DNA of 64,000 nucleotides, taken from assembly GCA_963669155.1 (NCBI GenBank), contig OZ022591.1:19915925-19979924 (forward strand), given 5' to 3'. The stretch is from Arbacia lixula (Eukaryota; Echinodermata; Echinoidea; Arbacioida; Arbaciidae). The notes below the pieces were generated by a model. The model saw only the letters and a list, made by a program, of their open reading frames with translations, was not told where the DNA came from and did no database searches. Position numbers and translations under genes: made by a program. Positions 13,662 to 26,500 of this stretch are shown one piece after another (within the stretch, counting starts at the first letter, position 1; every line of letters begins with the position of its first letter).

Positions 13662-14058
13662 TATCGGTTGCGAAGTCCGTATGATTTCTGAAAATTCGTG
13701 TCACTTTGAAGACGAATAGCACACATGTTTTATTTTTGAGCCCAAACAAAACTGAAATCAAATTCTCCGCTAGAGTACTGGCTTTCCAAAGCTGTAACTG
13801 GTGTTGCCGTCCAATTTGTAGAAGGGTCAGGATCCAGCAAAGTCTGAGAGCTTACATATATATTGGTTGCGAAGTCCATACAATTTCTGAAATCTCGCGT
13901 CATTTTGAAGACGAATAGAGCCCAAACAATATTGGAATTAAAATCTCTGCTGGAGTATTGGCTTTTTAGAGCCGTAACTGTCGTTGCAGTACAATCCATG
14001 GAAGGGTCAGGATCCAGCAAAGTTCTGAGAGCTTACATAGTTATTAAAAAAAAATGAG
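13662..14058. repeat. Two-copy tandem repeat of about 199 bp
   Basis: Copies start at 13662 and 13861 with TAT(C/T)GGTTGCGAAGTCC and both close with GGGTCAGGATCCAGCAAAG followed by GAGAGCTTACAT. Divergence is moderate. On the minus strand both copies are open in one frame, giving LDPDPS...TALxSQYSS twice, but no splice signals or known domain support coding. Confidence 0.75.
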
Positions 14059-15934
14059 GCATTTTTTTTAAAGCAAATAACATAAAAACTCCTTTGCGGA
14101 TTTCGAAAAAAATGAAAATATTTATTAAGAAACATATAATCTCAATCCCTGTCTAAAAAAATTCCTGATCAGTATGCTTACAGAAGACACCAGCAAAAGA
14201 TCTCGCGAGCATGTCGAATTCCTTCATTATCTAGGTGCAGCAAAATCTGCGCGTTAGAAAGAAAAATAGCAAAGCTTGTTAGTATAGGCCTACGGGGACT
14301 GGTCTTGAACGAAAATACAAATCTTATGATTATTGTGATTTTGAAAAGTGGATGTTTTTTCCTATTATGCGCACAGTACGTGTATATTTGACACTGTTAA
14401 AATTGACCTCATGGACATGTCTTATCTTTTCTGAAGGGAAATGTAAGACTTCAGTTGAATGTTGTCCCCTCGTCATGCCGGGTCGTCATGTAGGAAAGTG
14501 AAACGAATGAAATGAAATGAAACAGGCAAAATTGCTGTCTTTTGATTGAATGTTCGAGTTCCCATATCTGTCCACGTTCCCTTTGTCCGTCAGTCATCTA
14601 GTTTTTATTTTTCCCCATTGTGTGAGCAGAATGGATGGGGAGCGGAGGTACATACTCTCGAGGTTGGGTGCAGGGGGTTTGCGGGTGTCTCTGTAAGAAG
14701 GTGGATCCGAGCAATGTGGATCAGTGGAAGGGAAGGGGAGAGGTGGGTGAGGAGAATGTGTGGGGCTACCGAGACGGGCTCGGCTTGGGTTGTTCAGAAG
14801 GCATCATAGTGTTTTCTGGACAAGTCAGGCAGGTCACTTAGGTGTCAACGGGGGTGCAGGGTATTCCAGCGAAGTACTGGCCAGCCAGGGGGAGGTGTAC
14901 AGCACTCAAATGGCCGAAACACCTGTGATACCTGGTGTGCTGCTGATGACCCATTGACATCTGCAGAATTTAAGATCTTTCTGTATTTTCTACTCTACGT
15001 CATGCAATCAACGGAAAGCCATGGCAGATGAAGTAATGTGACATTTCATATGAAAGAAATGGTGATACACCCTGTACATAGGGACCTATACACAAGTTCT
15101 GACGGATGAACCGATGTATCACTGTTTCTGAGATAACACTTTTCATAACAGCAATTTCCTTTTGTTGATCTATCGTATATCAGCACAAGACCACATTACA
15201 CATTTGGTATTGTTATAAGCTCATCCGTGGGGTATAATGTTTTTGTACGGAAAAAAAAGAAAAAAAAAGTAGGTACCTGTAACACTAAATAATCTGCAAT
15301 GATGACCTACTACATGTAATCTATACAAAGGCCATTATGTTTAATATTGATGAAACTACGATTATGGCCAATTATGTCTGTCAATAAAAAAAAAGAAAAG
15401 AAAAAAAAAAGGATATAGGTACATGTTTCAACAAAATGGTGGCAAAAGTAATGTTTCTAATTCTAGTTTTTCCAATTTTTCTTACCCTATTTCTGAGATT
15501 TTTCTGTTTTTATTTACAGCACCTAACTTTTTGTTGGGGTTGCCCAGTAAGTACAATACACGTAATGCAATTTGTACAAATCAAAACCAGTTTGCTAACA
15601 ATGTGAACAAAATGAACATACTGCTCAAACTTTTTAATACACAATTACAGAATACATGTACATGGTGGTTTATCCAAGTAAAAGCTTTGAAACTCAGTAC
15701 ATGTGAAAATATCATATTCCACACACACATTGAATTCCATGAGAGTTTTAAATCTACGGAAAAACAACTTTATTGACCTTATTTGCTAATCTTGATTATC
15801 ATCTTAAGTAAATGAAACTATTATTACGTCTACAGTATGAAATCCATGTGGTTGTGATGGGCTCAGTCATTCCACGAAGTTGGGGCACGAAGTTGGGGCA
15901 TAAAGCGTCCCCATCTGTTGCCTATATATGATTA

Positions 15935-16430
15935 GGGGAAAGTACACCCTGAACTTCAGTTGGTTTTAATAAAAGCAAAAACATGACAGAAACATGAGAG
16001 TGAAGGTTTTACAAAAATCAGTCATGGGATAACAGTGTTAGGAATTTTCAATTGTTTAATTTTGTGATGTTACTTGCCAAGTGCTCTGCTTTGCATAAAT
16101 TCCTTTTATGGAATAATTCCATTTTCTCTTAAGGATATAATAATTTTACCTGTGCATTGAATGCATCAAGACGCATGTTTCAATACATATACCTATATTG
16201 AAAATATTAATTCTCTCATAAAAAAAACTGAAAAAGAGGAATTTATGGAATTATACAGCACATAATATATGGGAGAGTATCTTGCATGTGACCTCACAAA
16301 ATTAAAACTTTAACAAATTATAACTTCCTTAGCCTTTGATGGATGTTCATCAAACCTTCACTGACATGTTGCTGTAATTTTCTTCTATAATCAAAACTAA
16401 TCAACCACCAGGATGGACTTTCCCTTCAAA
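15935..16430. mobile_element. Fold-back MITE, family F, copy 1
   Basis: It starts with GGGGAAAGTACACCCTGAA and ends with a diverged complement (GGATGGACTTTCCC). The subterminal arms carry GAGTGAAGGTTTTAC and its complement, and a GGGAGAGTATCTTGCATGTGAC motif shared with the copies at 37617 and 55645. No ORF, so non-autonomous. The terminal TTAA is degraded in this copy. Confidence 0.6.
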
Positions 16431-17232
16431 TCTTTGTGGGCCAGATAAACTGTGGCACTATGGAAATTGTGTGAATGACTTGTGACAATATGCACATGTG
16501 GCACATTAATAGCCAAGACATTGTGTGTGTGCTTGACGTTTATCAAACAAAAAGAAATGTTTGGTTAATCTTTCTCCAGTGTTTGTCAAGTAGACAAAAT
16601 ATTTGTGAAGTATAATACATGCGATTGTACTTATCACACTCTTGTAACAGCAAACTGACTAGATACACCCATGGAAACAAAGCAGTGTTTATCATAGGAA
16701 TACTAATATTGCTCACAGGAGGGCTTTACAAATCCATGTCAGATATATTTGTTTTCACATTTTCTAGTCTCCCTCTATGAAGAACAATAAGATACAACTG
16801 TTATGGTTCATCATTGTTGTCTTTTAGGAAACCAGGTACTTATAAACACATATGCTGTTCCTATCATGTACTAGGTATGGATTTGTGTATTACGTATCTA
16901 TGTAGTTCCTGATATATGTAGTCAAGTTACAATTTCCATTGGATGTTAAGTCTTTAAATTTTGACACCAGTGGTTCACACAAATCACATAGCACAGCAGC
17001 TTGTCTGGAACACCAAAGAGTTAAGATACTATTTGCATCATTCTGTACAGTGAAATCAAAGCTCTTCTGCCTTGCTATCAGCTGGGTCTCAACTCAGTGG
17101 AATGACCCAATAACTAAACATCAATTGGTGATTTTTAAATAAGGGTGCAAGTCTGTGACTTTTTTATGTCTCCTTTCTGCACAACACCAAACTCTTGAGC
17201 CTACCCATGCTATTAGGACACAAGTGTGATAC

Positions 17233-17374
17233 TATTAGTTACATCCTGCTTGTTCACGGAATACGGGATATATCTACGTTCTGGTTCCATATTCCATGAG
17301 GCTGGAGGCCGAATGGAATAAGGAACCAGAACGTAGATATATCCAGTATTTACGTGAAAACAAGCAGGGTGTGA
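17233..17374. mobile_element. Near-perfect fold-back element
   Basis: Arms of about 55 bases beginning CCTGCTTGTTCACG and containing GGATATATCTACGTTCTGG pair across a short loop, GAGGCTGGAGGCCGA. Fragments of the same arm (GTTCACGGAATACGGG) recur at about 17621 and 17720, so it is a repeat family and not a lone hairpin. No coding capacity. Confidence 0.7.
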
Positions 17375-17950
17375 CGGTTTTATCTCTTTAAGTGTATTTA
17401 TAAGACAGGTTGAAAGAATGTAACAAATAACATTCCCGTACGCAAGTTACTTGATTATGCATTAATATTACTAATTTCTCCAGCCGTGCATTTATTGTGC
17501 AGGACTGCTTTTTTTGCAGCATTTACCTTTTTGCTCTGGGACGATTGATCCAGCGCGCGGTGTACGCGCGTGTGCGCGCAAGCTAGCTGCATGTGCATGC
17601 GCTTGCGTGTGTTGTTTTGACGTTCACGGAATACGGGCTCATATTCACTGCACATGTGCACAATGATGAGAATGCACGGGAATACATTAAAACAATAACA
17701 ACAACCAAACGTAAACAGGTAATACGGGCTCACATTACCCGTTCGATATTTTCAACCAAGTACATGAGGTAAATACGGGTTTATCTCAAAGACAAATTGA
17801 CCAATCAGATTACAGAATTCATGAAAAAAATGGCCCACTAAGAGGTAAGTGCAAATATTGTTTCTACATACAGCTTAGCAAAGAATGAAGAATGATACTC
17901 ACAACTTGTAAGAATGGATGACCAAATAAGTTCCCCATACTACATACAGA

Positions 17951-18690
17951 CTAGAGCAATTCGAATGCTACGGCAGGCATGCAGTCAATAAATATGCTTC
18001 CACCTCTTTGTTAGCTCTTTTTTAGATTTATTTTCAGAAAACTTGTATGTTTGGTGGGTAATGTACCATTTAAATTCCTATGTGAAATGAAAATATATTT
18101 TTTTACCATGTTAAGCCAATATTCATTGAACATTGACCACTTACTTGTCTGACTTCCGCTCTAACCAGTTGATCTAAATCCATCCTTGTATCAAGTTTGT
18201 TTAAAAGTAGCCACTTTTGGGTGAAGTTCAGTGACCTTTGACCTTTCAGGAATCTCACACAAACTTTTATCAGTCTACTTCCATTTTTGTACCATGTTTG
18301 GTTTGAATTATATAATGTACATTAGGATTCAATGTGAAAATTATCAACTTGGGGGCAAAATTCATTGACCTTTGACCCCTGACCTTTCAGGTATTTTACT
18401 ACAAATGTCACCAGTCTACTCCAAAGTAGTAATTCATCTTTGTACCATGTTTGATTAGAACTGCATCCTCGGATTTTGATTTATTGTGAAAAAGGTAAAT
18501 TTTGGGCCATTTTCAACAAAGTTCACCTTTGATCGCGATCAGAATTGACCCCTATTTTACACACTTCATTGGTTTCATGCAATTCACACATGTACCAAGT
18601 TTGAAGCAAATCTGGTTAGCGGTTCTCAAGATATTGCGTAGACAGATGCGGGACGGACGGGCTGATCGATGGACGGACAACCCGAAAAAC
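17951..18690 (-). mobile_element. Helitron-like family H, copy A (diverged)
   Basis: In minus orientation it ends GAATTGCTCTAG|T with a degraded hairpin just upstream, then carries several TGACCTTTGACC units, the segment matching GTACCAAGTTTGAAGCAAATC, a (GGAC)n stretch and CAACCCGAAAA. The 5' terminal hairpin seen in other copies is lost. Confidence 0.6.
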
Positions 18691-18765
18691 AATAGTAAAA
18701 AGTCATACCATTATGCACCGCTCAGCGCCATCCAGATTGATTTGTTTGCAGTCATGTCCACTTCT

Positions 18766-18924
18766 GGGCCCCGTTGCATAAAAGTTACCATTGATAGTAA
18801 CTCCATTATCAATGGTTACTACCATGGTAACACTGCTCAACAGCCAATCAAATTCAAAGTTGCCATAGAAATTGCCATTGATAGCAAAGTTACCATCAAT
18901 GGTAAGTTTTATGCAACGGGGCCC
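18766..18924. mobile_element. 159-bp MITE with GGGCCCCGTTGCATAAAA terminal inverted repeats
   Basis: The terminal repeats match over at least 18 bases. Subterminal TTACCATTGAT / ATCAATGGTAA words repeat in both orientations, so most of the element can fold back. No clear target duplication is visible and the superfamily is not assigned. Confidence 0.8.
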
Positions 18925-19782
18925 TGGTCTCATAAACTGGTACACTAGACTGGTGCAAGCATGACTGCAAACCAAACCTGACTGTGGCTGTGCAGTACAG
19001 CATGGAATGACTTGTCCTTTTTATGCAGTATGGAGAATTCCTGGTATCATGGGCAGCAAACATACATACATGTACTGGTACCCATGTTTACAGAATCGCC
19101 TACAAACAAACCTCCTTAAATACAGCGCGAAATATAGAAATAAGTGTATGTATGAATTTACTACTTTTACACATTTACCACAACATCAGATTCTGATACC
19201 CCATCTTTTCTCTTTTCCTATCTTGCATCTGACAACTGTTTTGAGGTCATGCTTGATATGTGACCCTATGTCTATGAGGTTCTAGCCATTCAGCTGTTTT
19301 TTTTTTCTTCCAACATAAGCATGAATATTGAGATGGGAATTTAGCAGCTTCGTTTATTCTACATTGTGACAATTTGAGGATTCATGACTTTGCAATTGGA
19401 AAATCACATGCACTAACCCTAATCAAAAACATAAAATGAATAAAGCAAAGTGCATCAACTATCATTTCAACATAACACAACAACAGTTTCTCTTTCAGAA
19501 TTCTGACAGTATTTGGCATTAATGAAATAAAATACATAACACATCACTCTATTACCAGTAACCATTTCAACTGAAATTGGATTACTTTTACAGTACACCA
19601 AAGAATATAAAATGACAAAAAATGTACGTCTACAACTACCATTTTAACATAAGACATCCACAATGTTACAGAAATATGACAGAATTTGGCATTAATGAAA
19701 TTACCAGTGATGGTTTCTACTGAAATGATTACCCACTGGTTTAACAGACATTATTTTGTCTCTAATGAGACTTACGAGTACG

Positions 19783-20281
19783 ACACATATAACTGTCAGT
19801 TATGAGCAGTATTCCCGTCATTAGAGACAATTCCAAACAAACGAACACAAAATGTTGCCACTTACAAGCACAAATACACAACAAATCAAATGAACAATTC
19901 AAAAGAACAATGAAAATCCTTTCATCAGAATCAATGTCAAACAAACAAAAACAGATACTTGTGTATTGAGTTGATTACAAGTAAAATACAAATGACTTCA
20001 CAGCATTCTTGTCACTTGCAACAAGAAAAACAAATAATAGCAGGGCAACAATCAAACATCAGACACATATAACTGTCAGTTATGAGCAGTATTCCCGTCA
20101 TTAGAGACAATTCCAAACAAAAGAACAATGAAAATCCTTTCATCAGAATCGATGTCAAACAAACAAAAACAGATACTTGTGTATTGAGTTGATTACAAGT
20201 AAAATACAAATGACTTCACAGCATTCTTGTCACTTGCAACAAGAAAAACAAATAATAGCAGGGCAACAATCAAACATCAGA
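19783..20281. repeat. Recent tandem duplication (280 bp and 219 bp)
   Basis: Copies start at 19783 and 20063 (ACACATATAACTGTCAG). They are almost identical except that the second lacks about 62 bases. An older, weaker duplication lies just left (the GACAG(T/A)ATTTGGCATTAATG word near 19505 and 19678). Confidence 0.85.
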
Positions 20282-20360
20282 AGGTAAATCCAACCTTTTC
20301 CTAATTGGAGTTGATTTCAAATAAAAGAATGACAAATGATTGTGACTGAGGTAATACAAA

Positions 20361-21817
20361 CTAGAGCAATTCGACTGCCCCGCAGTCGATAAATATGCCT
20401 CCGCCTCTTTGCTATTCTCAGAAAATGTGTAAGTTTGGTGGGCAATGTACCATTGCTCCTATGTGAAATGAAAATTTCGCATTCTGTTTTTTCAAGTTTA
20501 GCAAAGTTTGGCAATGTTCATTGACTTTTGACCTCTTTGACTTCCAATCTAACCAGTCCGTCTAAATCCATCCTTGTATCAAGTTTGTTTAAAATTAGCC
20601 AATTTTGGGTGAAGTTCATTGACCTTTGATCTTTCAGGAATTTTACCCAAACTTCACCAGTCTACCTCCATGAAGTGATTCATCTCTGTACTATATTTGG
20701 CTTGAATTGAATCATTAGTATTGGATTCAATGTGAAAAATATCTATTTGGGGGCAATTTTTAGCCAATTTTGGCAAAGTTCATTAACCTTTGAGAAATTT
20801 CACCAAAAATGTCATCAGTCTAGTAGTGATCCATTTTTTTACCATGTTTGGTTGGTATTGCTCCATTGGATTTGGATATATTTTGAAAATTATCACTTTG
20901 GGGGCAATTTTCAGCCAATTTTTGGCAAAGTTCATTGACCTTTGACCTTTGAACTCTCAGGAGTTTTACCCAAACTTTCACCAGTCCACCTCCATGAAGT
21001 GATACATCTCTGTATCATATTTGGTTAGAATTGCGCCATTGGATTTGGATTTAGGTTTATTGTGAAAAATATCAATTTTGCAAAGTTCATTGACCTTTGA
21101 CCTCTGACCTTTCAGCAATTTCACCAATAATGTCACCAGTCTACCCAAAAGTAGTGATCCATCGTTTCACTATGTTTGGTTGGAATTGCACCATTGGGTT
21201 TGGATTTATTGTGAAAAATTGAAAGTTTGGGGCAATTTCTAGCCAATTTTGGCAAAATTCATTGACCTTTGACCTCTGAACTTTCAGGAATTTTACCAAA
21301 AATGTCACCAGTCTATCCCTAAGTAGTAATCTATCTTTGTACCATGTTTAATGAGAATTGCATCCTTGGATTTGGATTTATTGTGAAAAAGGTCAATTTT
21401 TGGCAAATTTTCACAGATTTCATTGACCTTTGACCTCTGACCTTTCAGGAATTTTACCAAAAATGTCACCAGTCTATCCCCAAGTAGTGATACATCTTTG
21501 TACCATGTTTAATGAGAATTGCATCCTTGGATTTAGATTTATTGTGGAAAAGGTCATTTGGGGGCAATTTTTACAAAGTTCATTGACCTTTGACCTTTGA
21601 CCTCAATCAGATTTGACCCCAATTTTACACACTTCATTAGTTTCATGCAATACATACATGTACTAAGTTTGAAGCAAATCTGCTTAACGGTTCTCAAGAT
21701 ATTGCCTAAACGGATTCGGGACGGACGTACGTACGGACGGACGGAAGGACGGACGGACGGACGGACAACCCGAAAACATAATGCCTCCGGCCACTTCGTG
21801 GCGGAGGCATAAAAAGA
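20361..21817 (-). mobile_element. Helitron-like family H, copy B (near full length)
   Basis: In minus orientation it runs from TCTTTTTATGCCTCCGCC, with a perfect 5' hairpin formed by ATGCCTCCGCCACGAAG and its partner, through (GTCC)n and GTTAAGCAGATTTGC, then about eight units of 150-170 bp each containing AGGTCAAAGGTCA or close variants, to a 3' hairpin (GACTGC...GCAGTC) and GAATTGCTCTAG|T. A 3' hairpin followed by CTRR and a T is the known Helitron terminus. There is no ORF. The 5' flank is T and not the canonical A, so the Helitron call is inference. Confidence 0.65.
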
Positions 21818-22445
21818 ACCTTGCAACATCACAACATTCTTGTAAATTGTAACAAGGAAACAAACTCAAGATATTGATTAAAAATTAGGAGGCAGTATTA
21901 ATAAATGACATGAACATGTAAAGCTTTCTAGTTTATTCTACTGTTATTGTACTGAAACTCTATCTACGAAAATCAACTGAAAAATGATAACCCAACAAAA
22001 ACCTCACAGTCTAAAACAATGATTACAGCCCATCATCACTTCAATATCTCTCAACAGATGGCGCTAGACCGTGGCCCAGCACAAGCACTCTGGCCCGTAT
22101 ATAGGTTAGTGTGTAATATTCAATCTAAAACTTGGGACTTAATGGCTCAATCTCTCAAAACTACCATTAATAGTCCAATGTTCTTGGACACAAGCCCTCA
22201 TATACACCTCCCAGATATTCTCTGACAACATTTTAGCAATTTTAAGGGAAGTGAAATTTCCTTCCCATTACTCCCCCTTTCCTGTAAGATGGGAATCCTG
22301 TAAAGTCATGCAACTAATAAGATACCCAAATACATGTAGTACCAAAAATCAAAGTTTGTTATACCTATCTCTAATATGTAACGCTCTCAACATTACCCAT
22401 AAGACCACACCACTGTTACACTGTTACACCACAAACCTTTGAACC

Positions 22446-22495
22446 TCTCCCCCCCCCCCCCCCCTCCCCAAAAAAAAAAAAAAAAAAAAAAAAAT
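22446..22495. repeat. Composite poly(C) / poly(A) tract
   Basis: A C run of about 17 bases is followed by TCCCC and about 24 A residues. Confidence 0.85.
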
Positions 22496-23219
22496 ATCAC
22501 ATCAAAATCATTGTCCAAAAGGCATCATCTGCTTAGCAAAAAGCTCAATTTATGATTCAGATGCTCTAGTTCTAGTTCAATTCCAGTCTAGTTGCAATTT
22601 TTTGGTTCATATTATTACAGCCGAGGAGATGATCAAACAACAATAATCATGACTTGGGGAGATGATCATCAATTTTACTGACTGTATCAAAGCAATGCCT
22701 TAGAAGTCCCGACTCCATGATTCTGAGTAGTGAAAGTACCCAAAACTCAACAAAGGTGACTTTCCTTTTGACTAACAGCAAAGCAAAACAGATACAAATC
22801 ACAACTACAATTACACTACAAAATCATAAGTGGTTGCAGCAGTTTTGTTCCTCTAAATCATACAATCCATACCAACACTTGCAGTGGTATCCTCAGGTCC
22901 TTGGTTACGAAAGTCTTTAACAGTCTTGTTGTGTACTTGCTGAAAAAGTAGCCCTTCTGAAAATCATTACTAAGGCAACTGGCACAGACTGAGAACAGCC
23001 AATAGCCCATGCATGGGAATGAATGAAGAAAAATAATGAACCATAGCAAGATAAAAATTAAGCACAACTAGATAATTAAATCTGGAGAATGTAGGCCAGT
23101 CCCGCCTTGGAAAACACAATCCGTGTGTAAGTAATTACCCTCAGCCCAAGGTACCATGGTTCTTCAAAACAAGGAATCCAAGCTTTTAATGTAATTTGTA
23201 GCCCTCAAGTTATGACATC

Positions 23220-23315
23220 TTATTGAGCAACATACCTATGTATATTGGTCCTGCCTTGCCCAAACCAGCCCAGGTCAAAGTCGTAACCGTCACCCTTGCG
23301 GTTACGACACATGTT
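23220..23315 (-). other. Coding-like in-frame extension beyond the MYND gene stop codon
   Basis: Directly after the TAG at 23318-23316 the same frame stays open for 31 codons to a TAA at 23222-23220. The decoded peptide starts NMCRNRKGDGYDFDLGWFG and has the GC content and residue mix of the upstream exon, unlike the AT-rich intron sequence. It could be a readthrough extension, a recently truncated C-terminus (TAG arising by one base change) or chance. The sequence after the TAG (AAC) is not a known strong readthrough context. Confidence 0.4.
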
Positions 23316-23531
23316 CTAGTAATTACTACCAGCGTTCTTCTCCTTAGTTTGATAAAACTCGTCACAATTGAGCTTGTGGAACTTGTCCCACGCCTCCACC
23401 TGGCAGTCTCGTGAGCAGTAGAGGGCGGTACAGTGAGCGCAGCGCTTGAGCTTCTTGCCGATTCCCAGACTGCAGAAGTCGCAAGTTGGGATCGGCTCCG
23501 TGCCATGCTTCTCTCGGAACTGGATCAATAT
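23316..23531 (-). CDS. ARM/TPR/MYND gene exon 14 (aa 664-734, MYND finger)
   Basis: Acceptor TATCACCTCTAG. It encodes the MYND finger with spacing C-X2-C-X10-C-X2-C-X4-C-X3-C-X8-H-X3-C, all eight ligands present, and ends at a TAG. The in-frame sequence beyond the TAG is described separately. Confidence 0.92.
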   Translation of the reverse strand: MLIQFREKHGTEPIPTCDFCSLGIGKKLKRCAHCTALYCSRDCQVEAWDKFHKLNCDEFYQTKEKNAGSNY

Positions 23532-26500
23532 CTAGAGGTGATAACAAAAGGGGTGCGTATACAATGTAAATTTCAAGTATCACATAACATGCAGTTGCTG
23601 CTTGAACCCTTTTTGTGACAAACAAACTGCTGCTCTACATATATGGGTTTTATGCACTGATGGTGAAAGATTCCATGTTAACACGTTGCTGATGGGTACA
23701 TTTTCAGGCTCTGTGAACCCTGGTCCAATAAGGATAGCAAAATGTGCCATGGAACTGCAGTAACTAAAGGGGTATGGCTTAATAGTGCAAAGCAGGTCAG
23801 GGTTAACCCTATCTAGCCCGGGGGAGGGGGGGGGGAAACGGCCCCCCCCCCTTCGACATTTTTCACAATAAATTTGTAACGCAAAAAGATAAAAAGATAG
23901 CGCCGCAACGTTGTTTTTTTTTTTCCCTCTAAGTCTCACGCAACTTTTAACACCAAATTTGTGACACTGGGGTATGCCGTTCCGAAGTTATGTAACATTT
24001 TGTGCATGCACGTCAGACCAAAAATTGCTCAAAAACGTGATTTTATGTACAAATCCAATGCAAATTCTGTATCTAGCCAAAATTCATAAATGTATCCTGA
24101 GTTTTATTTCTACTGATGAAAAACAATACATTTCATGTTATTTATGACTGAAAAAGTGTTGCCAAAGATTTCCATTGAAAAAGCAAAGAAAAACATGAAG
24201 TCGAAAAACAAAGAAATACATAGGAAATTCAAAAAACAATAAAATACAAAAATAAAAATTAGCATGATTAATTAAACATAAATTTGAATAATTTTGATGC
24301 AATTGACAATTGAATTGTGGAGATTACGTCATCGTTGATGTGCGTGCCAATTTTCGTCGCCATCGCGCGATCATCGGTCGAGATCTGGGGGGGGGGCTGA
24401 GACGGATATGACTGTTTTATTTCATCTTTTACATTGCTCCTGTGCCGGTTATTGCAGGGCTATTCATTTCTTCCAATGTTGTGCTGACACACCCACTGAC
24501 CTTGTCTTTCAGAGACTTGAAGAAGTCGGCAGTGGGGTCACCTCGTACGCACAGGCTGATGTCGGACAAGGCCCGGTAAATCTGTCCCAGTTCAAAAAGG
24601 CCCTTGCTGCGCCGGAACAGGGCTTTCCGCAATAAACCATTGTTTTTGCCATTGCCGCGGGTGTTGATGGGGCAGGCAACTGTGAGTTGGAGAGTAAAAG
24701 GATGGGGATAAAAGTTAATATACTACTGTAAAATCAGCCAATTTCACGGCACACCACACCCATTCGCGGGATGTTATTTTCCTGCAAAAGAAATACCTGT
24801 CACTACGAAACATTCCATCCTATGCATTAAAATCATCAACACGGCCCCAAACAAAACAGTATCATGAACATTTAAAGGGCATATACTGTACTGGGAAGGC
24901 AAAAACGCCTTCAAAAGGTAATTGTTAGCAATCTTCATGCCAATGGTCTTAAATTCATGTATTGTTCATTTTACAAGCTTGCTGAAAGTTATTTGCCTTC
25001 AAATGATCCACATTTGGAGAAATTAATGATTAATGATTAAATCCTCAAAATGTTCGGCCCGAACATTTTGAGGATTTGTGATTTAACATAAAAGCCTATC
25101 ACTGTGCAGCGCGTCACAATATGCGTACAAGTTGAAGGCCATTATTAGTAACTCCAAAATCCCAGATAGAATTGCGCATCTAGTCTGCTTAAGAGCACAG
25201 TTTATGCAAATTTCATGGCGTGATTGCTATGGTTACGTCCATGGTTTAATCAAATAAAAAACAAGGCATTAGCAATATTGTGTCTCGCCCACTTGCGAAT
25301 ATAACCAGAAATATCGCGATCTCCGTTGCTACGCAAAAGAATTGTATCCCTGACCTCAAATGACCTTTGACCTTATCCTGTGACCTCCAACGGTACCATA
25401 ACATGAAGGTACCCCCAGTGCATCAATGACCCAAGTTAGGTTGTAATCCAAGCAACCTATGTGAAGTTATTTGTCAAAAGAGAGTCTTGCAGGTAAACTT
25501 TAACGTATGACCTCAAATGACCTTTGACCTTATCCTGTGACCTCCAACGGCACCATAACATGAAGGTACCCCCAGTGCATCTATGACCCAAGTTAGGTTG
25601 TAATCCAAGCAACCCATGTGAAGTTATTTGTCAAAAGAGAGTCTTGCAGGTAAACTTTAACGTATGACCTCAAATGACCTTTGACCTTATCCTGTGACCT
25701 CCAACGGTACCATAACATGAAGGTACCCCCAGTGCATCTATGACCCAAGTTAGGTTGTAATCCAAGCAACCCATGTGAAGTTATTTGTCAAAAGAGAGTC
25801 TTGCAGGTAAACTTTAACGTATGACCTCAAATGACCTTTGACCTTATCCTGTGACCTCCAACGGTACCATAACATGAAGGTACCCCCAGTGCATCTATGA
25901 CCCAAGTTAGGTTGTAATCCAAGCAACCCATGTGAAGTTATTTGTCAAAAGAGAGTCTTGCAGGTAAACTTTAACATTTGTGACGGACGACGGACGACGG
26001 ACGGACGGACGACGGACGGACGGACGACGGACGGACGCCATTTGGATCCCTTAGTCTCGCCTTCACCTCCGGTGGGCGAGACAATAACAGGACATGACTG
26101 CATGTGGTTGCAGGTGCACTATGGGACGGCTTTTGCGGAATCTAGAATTGGTCTACTATAAATGAGTCTACAGGCATATTGTTGGCAGACAAACTGATGG
26201 ATGGACGGACAACACAAAATAACTCCTCGGCTCCCTAGCAGTACAGGGATGAATATACAGAACGTCATACATACATCCGATGCACCTGGCTACGGCTTTG
26301 TCACAGTCCTTCACGGCGCGCTCATACTGGTTCTCACACAGATAGCACTGGGCTCGGTTACAGTACAGGGTTATAGGCAGGTCATACCTACATCGAGAAC
26401 ACAGAAAGACAATGGTGAGTTTAAAACTGCAAAGAAAGACAGCACTATTTGACGTGAGGATTTCTCATACTAGTCATACTGATTGGAAGGTCATAGGAAA

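Larger units (their letters stand above)
11385..17232. other. Intergenic; no convincing gene
   Basis: No splice-supported or family-like coding sequence. The longest plus-strand frame (15423-15776) is AT-rich and composition-driven. The 14600-14950 stretch is GC-rich and G-biased with overlapping short frames, none recognised. The region also holds a (GA)n tract at 11696-11712 and the repeats listed separately. Confidence 0.5.

Noticed and set aside
14546-14957. Overlapping GC-rich frames suggesting a Cys-rich gene
   Set aside because: No consistent splice sites, no recognisable domain, and three overlapping frames of similar length indicate composition bias.
15423-15776. 117-codon plus-strand frame
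   Set aside because: AT-rich, Asn/Phe/Ser-dominated, no splice context or domain; likely chance.
26286-26286. Earlier donor AG|GTGCAT for exon 12
   Set aside because: It leaves phase 2, incompatible with exon 13; GGAT|GTATGT gives the matching phase 1.
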